A DNA stretch of 64,000 bases from Phanerochaete sordida (taxonomy: Eukaryota > Basidiomycota > Agaricomycetes > Polyporales > Phanerochaetaceae), in assembly GCA_019973155.2 (NCBI GenBank), contig BPQB01000033.1, positions 124,001 through 188,000 on the forward strand, given 5' to 3'. Made by a program: the position numbers and the translations under genes. Position 1 is the first letter of the stretch, and every line of letters begins with the position of its first letter. Positions 11,372 to 23,164 of the stretch are shown in pieces. Below the pieces are notes generated by a model. That model did no database searches, was not told where the DNA came from, and saw only the letters and a list, made by a program, of their open reading frames with translations.

Positions 11372-13254
11372 ATGGCCCGGAACCGGCATGTCTTGTCTCT
11401 GCGCGAAAACTCGACTTGCATACTCTGTCCCGAAACTCCACCCTGTGCCTGCGATCCCGATGAAGTCTGTGTCGTCAGCAGCAGGTGAGCCTGATTCGCG
11501 TATCTTCATGTCACCGGAGATTGGACTTGACCAACCGCCATTCTAGGACCTGTGATAGCTGTGGCTCAATCCAGTGCTTTCCTCAGGCTGCGCCTGCTGC
11601 CTCATCGCCATCTCTAGGAGTGAGTGCTGGCGCAGTCGCCGGTGCCGTCGTGGCATCCGTACTCGCGTTTGCTCTCGCTCTCGCGCTGTTCCTCTGGTAC
11701 CGCCGCCGGTGGCAGCGCCAGGCCTACCCTACCCACATCGTTGACGAAAAGCACGAGGTCCCAGCACGCGCCGAAGATGTCCTGGGGAGACCCGACCCGA
11801 ACGCGCACGCAGCTGCACAAGGCTCGCCTGACATGCCGACGTTCAGGGTCTTTCCCGACGGCTCCTCCTCGCTTTCGCCGTCGCCGAACACGCACTCGAG
11901 TTCCTACGCCGCCACGCACGGTCATGGCGGCACGCCTCGGAGCCAGTACCCTGCTTTTTCGGGAGCCTACTCCGACCACCGGTTGTCCGCTGGCACGCAT
12001 CCGAACCTGATCTCTGCGACATTTGCGCCTGGCGCGCCCTCTTTGGCGGGCATGGACGCGGCGCCGGACACCCCGCACGAGCGCCCGCCTGTGCCGCCGC
12101 TTCCTTCAGACCTCGCACAGTCTCGTAAAGGCTGGCCAGCCGAGCGCAGCTATTTGAACATACGCGACTCCTACAACACCGACGCGAGCTTCTCGACCGA
12201 CCTCTCGAGCATTCCCATCGTGGAGCCCTCCCATGGTACCGTAAGACATGTTATGGGGATTGCGAGGGCCGAGGTCGTCCGCACTCCCAAACCGAGCATG
12301 TCTTCAGTCCATCCTTCGGTACACCTGAATCGACTCAGCGGGACGAAGTCTACGATAGGTGTTATTGCATCCGAGAAGCCGCCTCCCTTGCCTACCTCAC
12401 CCCTTACAAAGACTGGCTTCACCATCGAGGATAGAGAAGAGCGGCGAGAGCGCGACGACCCCTTTCGCGACGTGAGGACACCGTCCCCCATCCCGCCGCA
12501 GGCGCCTCCTCAGCCTCCTCCTGCAAACCGCCGATCTGTCGCGCCGTCCAATGCGACGTTCGGAGACACCGGCGAGCAGCGCTGGCCTCCGCTACGCACC
12601 TCGCGCCTACCCTGGGCGCGGAAGCACGACTCCTCCGGCAGCGCCGGCACCTCGCACGGCACCGCGACCGCGTCCACGCCCTCCACGCGCAGCTCGTTCG
12701 GCATCCGGTGGTCCAAGGGCAGCAGCGCCCTCGCGCCGCCGCGCCCCACCGACGTGCCCTACACGCCCGCGAGCTACGGCGGGAGCCCGCGCTCCGTGGC
12801 CTTCCCGGCGTCCGCGCCACACGACACGCTCACGGTGCCTAGCACACTCGACGCGCCCTCCTCGCGCACGTCCGTCGCCAGCGCGACATCGAGCCTCGCG
12901 GAGAGCCTCCTCGCCTCCTTCCCGTTCGTCCCGCCGTCGCCCGCCGCGTCCGCGCACAGCGTGCACACGCCGCCGGCCTCGCCGCTCGGCGTGCCCGAGA
13001 TCCGCGGCGAGGAGCGCCGCGAGAGCAGCGCGACGGGCGCGTCTGCGCTCTCGAGCACACTCGGCGCGGACAGCCGCGCGCACACGCCGTCCGCGCCGCC
13101 GAGCTCGCGCACCGCGAGCACGCCCACGCCGCCGCCGAGCGCGAGCGGCACGCGGCGCTCGAGCCTCACGGACTCGCCGAAGCCGCTCTTCCTCAACCGC
13201 AAGGTCGACCGCTCGCGGCTGTCGATCGACCGTGAGGCGGGTGCCAGCTCGTAA
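11372..13254 (+). CDS. Opy2-like single-pass membrane anchor protein
   Basis: Two exons, 11372-11484 and 11547-13254, give an intact 606-residue frame. The N-terminal part is a cysteine cluster: STCILCPETPPCACDPDEVC, then SRTCDSCGSIQC across the intron. This spacing matches the Opy2 membrane-anchor N-terminal domain. A single hydrophobic helix follows (AGAVAGAVVASVLAFALALA, about residues 75-95) with a basic WYRRRW stop-transfer. The remaining ~500 residues are Ser/Pro/Thr-rich and cytoplasmic by topology, with several PPxPP and Ser-Pro sites. In yeast Opy2 anchors the adaptor Ste50 at the plasma membrane for HOG osmostress and filamentation MAPK signalling through such a tail. That role is inferred here, since only the Cys domain and layout are shared. 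As in that family, no cleaved signal peptide is evident. It is convergent with the GMC gene downstream. Confidence 0.82.
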
Positions 13255-13643
13255 TGACCCTCGATGTCCCCCTTCATTCTGCATTGCTCCTCCGCATTCA
13301 TTTCGGACGCTTTGTAATTTGCACGCACCGCATGTTTTAGAGACTCAGGCATGGTATGGCAGCATTTCATTTTTGGCGGATACCCCCATACACCGAAGAG
13401 ACTTGCGACATGATGATAGATATCTTGTAATGGTACAGAGTACGAGCGTTCGAATACATTCTGTAATACCGGGTCTCACGAGGACCTCTTCTTGATACTG
13501 TGCCAGCGCTAGCTTGATGGAGTGGAAGGAGCGGCCTATAACTCGAGACACCCCCCCCCCTTTTCAGCGATATGAGACCGTCGAGCGTGATACAATGGCA
13601 TCTTAACATCCCCGCAACCACGAGGTATTGTGCTACGGTGTAT
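13255..13643. other. convergent 3' intergenic region
   Basis: 389 nt between two converging stop codons. It holds presumed 3' UTRs and a C10 homopolymer at 13551-13560. No gene seen. Confidence 0.6.
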
Positions 13644-16533
13644 TCAAGCAGATTCCTTGATAAATTCAGCAGCTGAGACGATCGTCGTCAAGATCAGATA
13701 TTGCGATGAATTCACGGAGACCTGACCTTGCTCAGCAATCCAGTATGCGGTGGCTACGACAAAATCATGTGTGAGCTATCGAATCTTTTGAGACAATTCT
13801 ACGCTCACATTGCGTGTGGCTGGAAATGTGTAGGGGCACGATCGAGACGTCGACGACGCGGAGATTGTTCGTGCCGTACACCTTCAGCTTCGGGTCCACG
13901 ACGCCATTCTTCTCCCTAGGCAGCATCGACAGCGAACCCACGGTGTCTGTGATTCAAGCATCAGCTGATGTACATCTGGAGTTGTCATCGCTGACTCACG
14001 GTGAGGTGTGAAGAAATAAGCCTTGGCCCACTCTGAAACGAATTTCAGGATATGCAGGAGCTCGCAGGGATACACGCACTGATGAGCTGCTCGTCCGTCT
14101 CCACTTCCGGTCCAGGGTTGATCTCTCGAGCTGCATCCTCATCAGCATCCATATGCAGAGAAAGACGAGGCAGCGATCATACCTATGATGTCCTTGAGAG
14201 GACTAAGCTTCACTAGGTTGCGCATGAACTTGATCGTCTCCAGGAACGCCTCCACATCTGCACATCGGCAATGAGCAATCGTCGACAACGCGTTCAGCGT
14301 GTTCTACTGACCAGCATTTCGCTCAAAGTAGTGAGGATCGAACGCAGGGTCTTCATCAGGGTCGTTAGACGTAGCGTGCTACGCAACGTGCGTCAGCCAA
14401 TGGAAGCGTCATCCGGGTACATCACAGGACTTACGATGGTACCGCGAGAGAGCGAAGCGTTGAGGAGGGCCATAGGTGTAACGTAGCGCTTGCCAGGGTT
14501 CGGCGGGTCTGCAGCCCAGTCAGCGGTAGCGAGGAGCGCCTCAGTCATGAACACGCACTGGGGCCAGACCAAAATCCCGGGACGATCACAACCTCGCAGG
14601 TGGGGCTGCTCTTCGCGGGATCGAAGCGCTGCAGCTGGAGCTGGAGTTGCTCGAGGGATCCAGCAGGCGCTGTGCTCGGATCGATATTCGCGATCTCTTC
14701 CTTGGCCCGCTGGTAGATCTCGCCGGCCTTGTCCGAGATCATGTCGAGGGGGAAGAACGACATGAGGACGATGCCGAGGGTGAAAATGCCCTTGCCCTCT
14801 TTCCTAGAAGTCGCAAGTGTAAGGTCAGGTACATTAATTGGCGTAGCTCCATGACTTACAGAAGCTCGAGGTGCTTTGCGAAGGTTTCAGGATCCTTCAA
14901 CAAGTCCGGAGTCTGCCAGGCGCAGTCGTCCTTAAGCTCTGTTGCCCGAGTGCGTTAAAATATGCCACTATCCCGGGGAGTCAAGACCACGTACCCCATG
15001 CGATGCCCGCTGCGACGTGCTCCTGCACGTTTTCGCCGACGCCCGGGAGCTCGAGCTTCACAGAGACGCCGATCTTGTCCAGTACGTCTTTCCTGCCAAT
15101 GCCGGAGAGCTCGAGGACCTGTGGGGACTTGAGAGCTCTGCAGAGCGCAATCAGAAACCATTTCATGGCGGACGCAGGTCGTGTAAGACCTACCCAGCGC
15201 TCACGATGACCTCCTTCGCGGCGCGCGCGGTGTGAGTGTTCCCGTCGTGGCGGAACTCAACGCCAGTCGCGGTCAGGTTGCCGTTCGTTCCAGGCTCGGT
15301 GAGCACGCGGTGCACGTGCGCGTCTGTCAGGACGAACAGGTTCTTCCTGTCCTTGTTGGGGAGGTAGAAGGCGTTTGCCGCGTAAGATCTCGTATTCGTC
15401 GAGGGATCGTAGGTGTTAGGGCACCAGAGCCAACCGCTAGGCTATCATGCCGTGAGACATCGCATCTACTCCGAGTCCATATCGTAAGTATGTACGCACA
15501 TCGCCACCGAACTAAGCAAAAGCGGCTGTCAGTCTGCATTACGCGTTGTGAAGGACGAACATACGGGGTTAGATGCCTGGCGGATTCCCGCATTTTCCAA
15601 CGCCTCAAGGCACCTCACTTCGTCGTCCTGGAAGAGTGGAGGGAAGCTAAGATCGAGTGCACCTGCAGATGACCTTGAGTTAATATCTTGCAGCTCGTGG
15701 GCTATGGCATCACCTTTGGTTCCCATCTTGTAGGCAGATGCATCGATTCTCATTTTTTCCAGCACACCTGCAGACGGCGAGTGCCATCTAGCGCAGGAAC
15801 AGGCGTCCCAGTCTATATGCTGTCCTTATCAATCAAGCATGCCGCTCACCTCTCGGTCCGCTCTAGTAGCTCCTGGTGGCTTTCCCAATTCCAGCCCGCG
15901 TTTCCGAGCTTCTCCCAATCTGTACCAATATGTAATTCATGAGCTGTCTAGCTCACAGCGAGAGCAGCCTTCATACCGTTGATATCGTGAGCAGGTGGTT
16001 TGGTCCACAGAAGGAAGTTGATGCCAGACGATCCGCCTAGGCCTTTGCCTCGAGCCCAGACAACGGATCGCCCGTCCAAGTGTTTCTGCGGTGTCTGCGA
16101 ACACAATATTTCAGGGCTTCACCAGAAGGGGCGGCATGACGCCCATACCGTCTTATGGCCCCAGTCGTACTGAGGGTTTCCATGGAGTGCACCGTAAGAT
16201 GCCGAGCGCACTGTAGGCGAGCGTGAGCAGCGAGAATCTCTACGTCGAGGGAGACACGTACGTAGCGCAGCATCATCGAGGTTGGCGCCTCCAGATTCGA
16301 GGACAAGCACAGACTTCGAGGGGTCCTCCGTCAGCCGGGCGGCCAAAGTCAACCCACAGTTCTGGCAATGCCGTGCACGTTAGTCGTTGCTGTCCTACAT
16401 CGCGAGACCCACGTACTCCACCGCCTACAATTATCAGGATGATGGTCGCAGGATTGAGAGAAAGAAACATACCAATGATGATGTAGTCGAAGCTTTTGCC
16501 GGACACGGCGTCGATATGAGAGGTACTTGACAT
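13644..16533 (-). CDS. GMC oxidoreductase (aryl-alcohol oxidase/glucose-methanol-choline family)
   Basis: Intron-dense gene from ATG 16533 to TGA 13644-13646. The start MSSTSHIDAVSGKSFDYIII is split by two introns within the FAD motif. The joined reading is IGGGNCGLTLAARLTEDPSK, so GxGxxG is kept but the usual TA pair is NC. ESGGANLDDA then supplies the ribose-binding acid. VLELSGIGRKDVLDKIGV and LPGVGENVQEH (about 15000-15110) are the second GMC block. The C-terminal part reads VGSLSMLPREKNGVVDPKLK (13850-13940), then HISSHTQ joined to STAYWIAEQ, then AAEFIKESA and stop. The protein lacks a signal peptide, unlike secreted aryl-alcohol oxidases. Electron donor is unknown; alcohols or sugars are possible. 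It is only distantly related to the alcohol oxidase at 7072-9897, so it is not a recent duplicate. A TATA box lies about 100 nt upstream. Confidence 0.85.
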
Positions 16534-16633
16534 GCTTCGCAGCTATCGAACGTAAAAATATGGTGTGCACAAAGCGGTAGAGCTCTGAGGGATATCTGCT
16601 GCGCTGTGTGAGGATCATTGGGGGGCGTGTGGA

Positions 16634-16640
16634 ATTTATA
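16634..16640 (-). promoter_or_regulatory. TATA box of the second GMC gene
   Basis: TATAAAT on the minus strand, about 100 nt upstream of ATG 16533. Position and sequence fit a fungal core promoter. Confidence 0.5.
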
Positions 16641-17846
16641 GGAGCACTCCATGGACTGCCACGCTGCAAGGTCTAGGACCTATCAGGGGCCGATGCCGCT
16701 AGTGCGCTGTTGCGGCGAACGCAAATCGCACGGCTGCCAGCCCTTGCGGACGTCGCATGGCCACTGGGAGGACATGCGCGTGTATGGACTCATCTGCACC
16801 TAGCAAGGGGTGTAGGAGAGCGGCGGGATCCGTCGGGCGGCGATGATGCCGCGATCGCGAGCGCAGCGTTTCAAGGTCCTTGCGCCGGCCAGGTGCATAA
16901 GCCGCCGCGAGGTCAATGTTGCTGAATGAATCGTTGCGCTGGCGGGCACGGGCCCGACAGAGACTATGCGCTTCTGATACCTGATGTGGTAGCAGCAGTG
17001 AGTGCGCGCAGGCGGACGTCTCACCGCTGTAGCGTACTGGATGACTTCCCGTAAGCCTCGAGATGCTAACATGGCTCCAACATGGAGCTCGAGCAGGCAC
17101 AATAGCGGGTCGGCACGTCAACGGCAAGTCCGGCATCGCTCGGCAAGCCCTAGTTTAGTAGGAACAGGGCTGTAAGCAGACTAGATCTGGAGGTTTGGCT
17201 TAGGTTTGACTTCGCTTGCCGAGCCTTGTGCAAGTGCTCGAGTCTCGGGATGGTCTCGAGGCTTACGGGAAGTCATCCACTAGCCGCGCCATGAGACGCT
17301 ATGCTTTGGACTGCAGATCTTCTGATAGAGCGTAAGCTGCGAACGCCACGAGCAGAGGACAATACTCGCCAAGATGCTCAGGGCCGCGCTGGTTCTTCTA
17401 GGGCGTCAGGTGATACATCTATAGCGAGAATGAAGGTGCTTGCAGATACGAGGGGAGCAGCAGAACTGCACCTGCCTGGAGCTTGTTCGGAGGCCCACCG
17501 CCCCAGCAAGTGCAGATCAGTCAGCTAACGGTGGGATATAGCGATACGCTGACGATAACCGAAGTCATCTGGCGGAACGCCGCCTCCCACTCTGAGGACG
17601 CGATCGCCAAAGCCGTGCACGCCGTGCTGCACAGGCTGGGCTGGCGTGTCCGAGTCGGCCTTTGCATCTGACAGACACAACGTACCCCGCGTACACCAGG
17701 ATTGGGACGAACTGTGTTACATTGTACCATGTGCTCTGCGAGGAACCCGAGGATAACTGGCTGTCCATAAAGTCTCTTAGTGATACGTGTACCGAGGCAC
17801 TTGCACGAGCGACGAAATGACGAGTAGAAGACCGAACCAAGCGTCC
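16641..17846. other. intergenic region, no supported gene
   Basis: About 1.2 kb upstream of the GMC gene and downstream of the P450. Open frames at 16699-17136 (-) and 17521-17874 (-) show no recognisable domain. The second overlaps the P450 3' end in another frame. Nothing else seen. Confidence 0.5.
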
Positions 17847-20178
17847 CTAGAGGATAGGGACGACCTTGAGCCACATCTGCGGGCCCTCGCGCTCCTTGCC
17901 GGCGGTCCAGGCGGACATTATCCCGGTGGGAACGCGCAGGACCTTCGCAGTGTCTTCCGTCGGCTCGAATTTGAAGTTCTCCACCAGCTCGACGATGATC
18001 GCCAGTGTTTCCACGATGCTGGCAGAGGGGTCAGAACGTCGGGTCCAACGAAATGAGCGTTCAACTCACGTAAAGCGCCATCTGTGGCATTGATCAGTGA
18101 CGCGGCTGCAGAACATGAGGACATGACGTACCCGAGGCATCCACGCGTGCCCGCGCCGAATGACATGCTATAATGGCGCGTCAGTATATGAGCATGCCCC
18201 TAGCGAATTGCACGCACAGGTTCGAATAGAGGCCGACTTTCGACTGCTTGTCAAGATTGCCGTCAAGGAAGCGCATGGGGTTCCACAGGTCTGCGTCCTC
18301 GCCCCAGATCTCTGGCAGGCTGCCAATTATGCTCAGACGGTGCTTGTCGCGGGGCATTGCAGATAGACGTACCGCTGATAAGCGCAAATGGAGTAAAGAA
18401 CCTGCTGCCCGGCGGCGATAGGGATCTCCGTGACGTATTTGCCGGACGTCGTGCGGATAGGCTGCTCGAGGGGGATGACGTCGTCGGCCTCTGCTTGGCG
18501 GAAGAGATGGTACACAGGCGTGTGGTAGCGCAGCGTTTCCTGCGACAAGTTTCAACACGCAATCTCCGATGAAGTCGTGGGCGGAATCTCACCTTGAGGC
18601 AACTGGTCGTCAGAGGCATGCCCTCGAGATCCTCGATACTGAAGTCGACTTCACCACGCTCTTGCAGGCGAGAGCGCGCCGCGGCAATCTCCTCGCGCAT
18701 CTTCGTCTGGAAGTCCTGGTGGCTCGCCAGCTCGTAGAGCAGCCATGTGAGCGTGGTCGAGGTCGTGACGTGCCCGGCCAGGACGAGCGTCGCCATCTGC
18801 GAGACGAGCTCTTCGTCGCTCAGCCGCGACTTCGGGTTCGTGGACACGTTAGCGCGCACTGAAATTCGCGTCAGCGACGGTCCCGCAGCTCTCGCGCTGC
18901 ACTCACCGAGCACACTGAAGATATCCCGGCTCGACTGCGACTCGGCCAGCACTGCCTCCCGCTTCTCGTTGATCAGCCGCTGGGAAACCCTGTCGACGAC
19001 CACCTTGCAGCGATGGAAGCGCATGAACTCCCTCGTAGGCACGTGCTGGATCAGGGGGTAGAGGGATTTTGGCAGGAAGTACCACGTCCGCTTGAATAAC
19101 AGGTCCCATTTAGGAGGACGCATACGAGAGTCGAGACTGTGACACGGTCAGGTTCAATGCGTACGGGATATTCACAATCATATACTTACAACATCTCGTG
19201 GAATGCTTTGCTGACTTCGTTCTCCTTGTCATCTACCGCGCCGAAGTTGTAGTCAAACGCCGCTGCAAACATATGAGCAACACAGCGCGCCCCTCAGAAT
19301 CGAAGCTTACTTTCGCCGAGAATATCGAGCGTCGCCCTCGAGAACCATTTGTTGATCGGGACCGGCGTACCCTCGCTGAAGGCGCCAGGGACCAATTCGT
19401 CCCTCCACTTCTGTGTAAGCTATATGCAGGCTCTATTAGCAGTGAAGATGGCGAGCTCCTGTGCGCCGTTCGTACCCTGGCAGCTCCGGCGCGGAAGAAC
19501 GGTAAGAACGAGCGAATCTGGGCGGTAGTAAATGCAGGACTGATAATCTTGCGCTGTCGCTCATGATCGGGTCCTGTGTCCCGCCATGTGAGACAGCAGC
19601 TGGGTATATGCGCGAAAAGGACATACCGCTGGCCCAGACAATGCCCTTGCCCATCATCATCCGAGATATCTCGGTCGATTCAACCCGCTTTCCGTACAGC
19701 TCGTCCGCCTTGTGAAAGCAGTGCTGGAGGGCCTAGACGACGGTGAAGTTGGGGTAACATAGTCAAGCAAGCAGTATCGTGTCGACTGACCTTCGGATCT
19801 GCGATGGTAAGAATATCGGTCTAGATGGACGTGATTGTGAGTAGGGCTCGCAGTAAATTAGCATTTGCGTACCCCAAGCGGGCTTCGCATCCGCCAGACG
19901 CGGCCATACTCCTTCATGAACTGGAAGTCCAGATCGCCCACGTTCTGTTGGTAGACGAAGTCCTTGATGTTGCCTGCCGATAGAAAGTGAGTATATGCAT
20001 GTAGCCGAGCGGTAGAAATAGGCTGCGTACCATACAGCCAAGAGGCCTTGGGTCCGGGGATGTAGCTGATAGAAAGACGCGAGGCATGTCTGCGCCACAA
20101 GAAGAGGACTACCGCGAGCGCTCCTAGCAGGAAAAGTGCAGGATGTTCGACATGGGGAATAGAAGTCACGGATAACAT
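17847..20178 (-). CDS. cytochrome P450 monooxygenase, membrane anchored
   Basis: Multi-exon gene from ATG 20178 to TAG 17847-17849. The N-terminus has a membrane anchor (HPALFLLGALAVVLFLWRR), a proline hinge (YIPGPKASWLYG) and NIKDFVYQQNVGDLDFQFMK. The I-helix reads LVLAGHVTTSTTLTW (18750-18800). The ExxR motif is ETLR (about 18540) and the PERF-like region reads NPMRFLD. The heme loop is FGAGTRGCLG (about 18140-18170) with the ligand Cys. The tail ends GPQMWLKVVPIL. In the I-helix the acid normally next to the catalytic Thr (AGxD/ETT) is Val, coded GTC. P450s of this kind sit on the ER and oxidise hydrophobic substrates using a reductase partner. The substrate and CYP family are not assignable by eye. 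It neighbours two GMC oxidases. Confidence 0.88.
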
Positions 20179-21221
20179 GGTCGCTGTACGCCGTTTGCGA
20201 GCGAAGAGACCAGCAAGGCCGCAGCGGGGTCGCCACAAGCGGGCCCTATATTGACCTCCCAGCTAGGCGCCATCGGAGTCCTCCTGCGGCTGAGACAAGA
20301 GTGGCAGTCACTCCTCTACGTGTAACAAGTCGCGACAGGCCGCCCGTCCACGGCGCCATAAAATTAGCGTCGATTTTGCACCTTGAGGCCGTGTTATCTG
20401 CGCTGCTCGCAACCTGCGGGGGCGAGCCTCGCATTGAGGCCTTGCAGGCCGGCCCCGGCGACCGCTGGCGACCCTCGCATTATACGCTGCCATGGAAAGC
20501 TTTGCGGGTCAGAACACCGCTTCCAAGCCCATCATGAGGAACCCTTCACCAGATCGTGTCAGAGATTTGTGAGTTATGCAGGCTAGAGTTGTGACATACC
20601 GCCGTGGATCAGCGACAATGAGGCCTGTGTCATTGCCACTCTACGCGCCGTAGCTGCGCCTGCGGTCGAAGGTGCACCCATTATGCGAGCATGTGTACGT
20701 CTCAACACGCCTGCGACGCTTTCGTTCGCCGAATGGTGCTGCCCGAGCTTCCAGGGTGCCCGACCGCAGGATGTATGCAGCTCCTCGACTGCGTGGCTGC
20801 CCACGCGCCCACATGTTTTCGCGCTCTGAAACCACCAAAGGCCTCGGTGGTCCGCGCGATAGATAATGATACGAACGACTATCAGGTTCGCCGAGGACCA
20901 GGGCTCGGTCGGTGTCTGTTCCACGAGACGACCGAGGCAGAAGGAGGCAGGCCGCAGGCAGGCAGGAGCTCGTTCAAAAGCTGAGTGCTTTAGTCCGAGA
21001 GCCATCCAGGAGCATGCCAAATACAGACGGTAACGGAAGAATTCTGGCGGCTGATTGTGTCCGCATCACGACCATACTTGGCTGCATCTGTTACGGTCTA
21101 GAAACATCAGTCACGTCCAACGTCGTCACGCACGACCTGCTCGCGACGAGCTGTCGACGTTCACGTCCAGGTTCAACTTCGTCTCTCCTCTCCATTCCTT
21201 TGCTGCCCACTGAAGTCCGCC
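20179..21221. other. divergent promoter region between P450 and septin
   Basis: About 1.0 kb. The plus and minus open frames here (such as 20583-21020 minus) resemble no family. It probably contains both promoters. Confidence 0.5.
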
Positions 21222-22687
21222 ATGGCCACCGCTCCAATCATTTCCGACGGTATTGGCATCGCCAATTTGCCTAACCAGGTTTGCTGGCTTTACCGTGTCC
21301 GCGGGAGGTCATACTGACATGCGGCCAACAGAGGCACAAGATCGTTGCAAAGCATGGGGCGCATTTCACAATTATGGTTGTCGGTACGCACATCATGCCT
21401 AAATGCTCTCTGCGCTTGCTTGACCTGGTACAGGCGAATCTGGCTTGGGCAAGACCACCCTCGTGAACACGCTTTTCTCGACTGAGCTTTCGCCGCCGAA
21501 GAACTACACTCGTCGCCACAATAAGCAGCTCGACAAGCTCACCGAAGTCGAGATTATCAAGGCGGAGCTTGAGGAGAAGCAGTTCAAGACGAAGCTTACT
21601 GTCATCGACTGCCCAGGTTTTGGTGACTATGTCAACAACCGCGACTCGTGGGCACCCATCGTCGACTTCATTGACGACCAGCATGAGGCATACATGCGTC
21701 AGGAGCAGCAACCTCAGAGGCACGAGAAGATTGACCTTCGTGTGCACGCGTGCTTGTACTTCATTCGTCCGACCGGCCACACGTACGTACCTCCGTTCTT
21801 GAAGCCGTCATATGGCCTTCCTGACCGTGCCTCAGACTGAAGCCTCTCGACATCGAGATCATGAAGCGTCTTGGCACCCGTGTCAACCTGATTCCTGTGG
21901 TTGCAAAGGCCGACACACTTACCCAAAACGATCTCGCCGTGTTCAAGCAGCGCGTTCGTACGATTCCAAAGCATGTCTAGTGCGAAGGCTTACCTTTTCA
22001 ACAGATTCGCGAGGTGATTGCGGCGCAGGGCATCCGTGTCTACCAGCCGCCCATTGATGCCGACGATGAGGCCGCGGCAGAGCACGCCCGCGTACTTATC
22101 GATGCGCTGCCGTTCTCTATCATCGGCTCCACGGAGGACGTTACCACACCTGACGGCCGTGTAGTCAAGGGTCGTGAGTACCTGTGGGGTGTCGCCGAGG
22201 GTACGTTCTTCCGTATGGATGCCGTCGCCGAAGCTTATGCTTCTGATAGTTGAGAACGAGAACCACTGCGATTTCCGCAAGCTGCGCTCGCTGCTGATTC
22301 GCACCCACATGCTCGACCTCATCTCGACGACGGAGGAGACCCACTACGAGAACTACCGCCAGGCGCAGATGGAGGTCCGCAAGTTCGGCGAGCAGAAGCC
22401 ACGCAAGTTCGAGAACCCCAAGTTCAAGGAGGAGGAGGAGGCGCTGCGCAAGCGCTTCACCGAGCAGGTCAAGGCGGAAGAAGCGCGCTTCAGGCAGTGG
22501 GAGCAACACGTACGTCGTCGTACCGCGGTCCCGCAAGGCACATTCTGATCTCATCTCTCCGCAGCTTATCCAAGAGCGCGACCGCCTCAACAAGGACCTC
22601 GAAATGGCGCACAGCGCGATCAAGGCGCTGGAGGCGGAGCTCGACAATCTTCAAGCGGGCTACGGCCGTGGCACCGGCAGGCGGTGA
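21222..22687 (+). CDS. CDC3: septin, Cdc3/AspB class
   Basis: Seven exons: 21222-21278, 21332-21383, 21434-21782, 21836-21953, 22005-22200, 22250-22509, 22565-22687. They give an intact 384-residue protein. It reads [20 protein letters not shown], then the P-loop [16 protein letters not shown] (split by an intron), the septin G3 site [15 protein letters not shown], the G4 site AKAD and the septin-unique element [14 protein letters not shown]. The C-terminal third ([16 protein letters not shown] to the end) is a coiled coil. Septins bind GTP and assemble into rods and filaments at septa, clamps and hyphal tips. The order of residues matches the Cdc3/AspB group. The fourth donor is GTTCGT, the only splice giving the conserved KQR-IREVI join. 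G3 is DCPG rather than the usual DTPG. Confidence 0.93.
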
Positions 22688-23164
22688 GCGGCTGCTCGCT
22701 CCTCGCGCTGCTCTCTCCGACTCTTTGGATTCTCTGGGTACTTCACACTCTCCTTTCTCACATATACCCCTACCGTATCGTTCGACGAAGACCTGTTACG
22801 TACGCTGCTCTGTTGTCACTCCTTTTGTCTAGTATCTAGTCCGGATAATTCTCAGCACACCCATGTGTTTTCGGTACTGTACCTTGCTCCTCACGCTAGG
22901 GCCCCACTCGTGCCACTCAGCATCATACAACATTTGGGGTGCGAATTAGCCTGCGGCCCGGGCAACTACCACATCTTCGTCCAATCTTTCGGCTTAATGT
23001 CCCGTTGTGGTAATCTGCCAAATACTACCAAATAGTGTTTATATTCGGGATTTCTCCCTCGCTTCCCTACTGCTCTCGTCCTCATCCTCCGCTCCCTTCT
23101 CGTCGCCGTCTCATTCGTCTCGCGACCATCGTCCATCTCGTCTTGTGACTAGCGACGTTCCACC
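22688..23164. other. intergenic region with two phased CCAAATA repeats
   Basis: 477 nt holding the septin 3' UTR and the promoter of the next gene. CCAAATA occurs at 23018-23024 and 23028-23034, exactly one helical turn apart, about 130 nt before ATG 23165. Pyrimidine-rich leader at about 23050-23150. Confidence 0.5.

Noticed and set aside
12551..13495. 314-codon Arg/Ala/Pro-rich frame
   Set aside because: It is the shadow of the Opy2-like tail in another frame; the Opy2-like exon lengths and Cys domain fix the real frame.
13551..13560. C10 homopolymer
   Set aside because: Lies in a 3' intergenic region; most likely a simple slippage tract.
18225..18240. GGTTCGAAT-like sequence resembling a tRNA B box
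   Set aside because: It lies in P450 coding sequence without an A box or cloverleaf; no tRNA gene was found anywhere.
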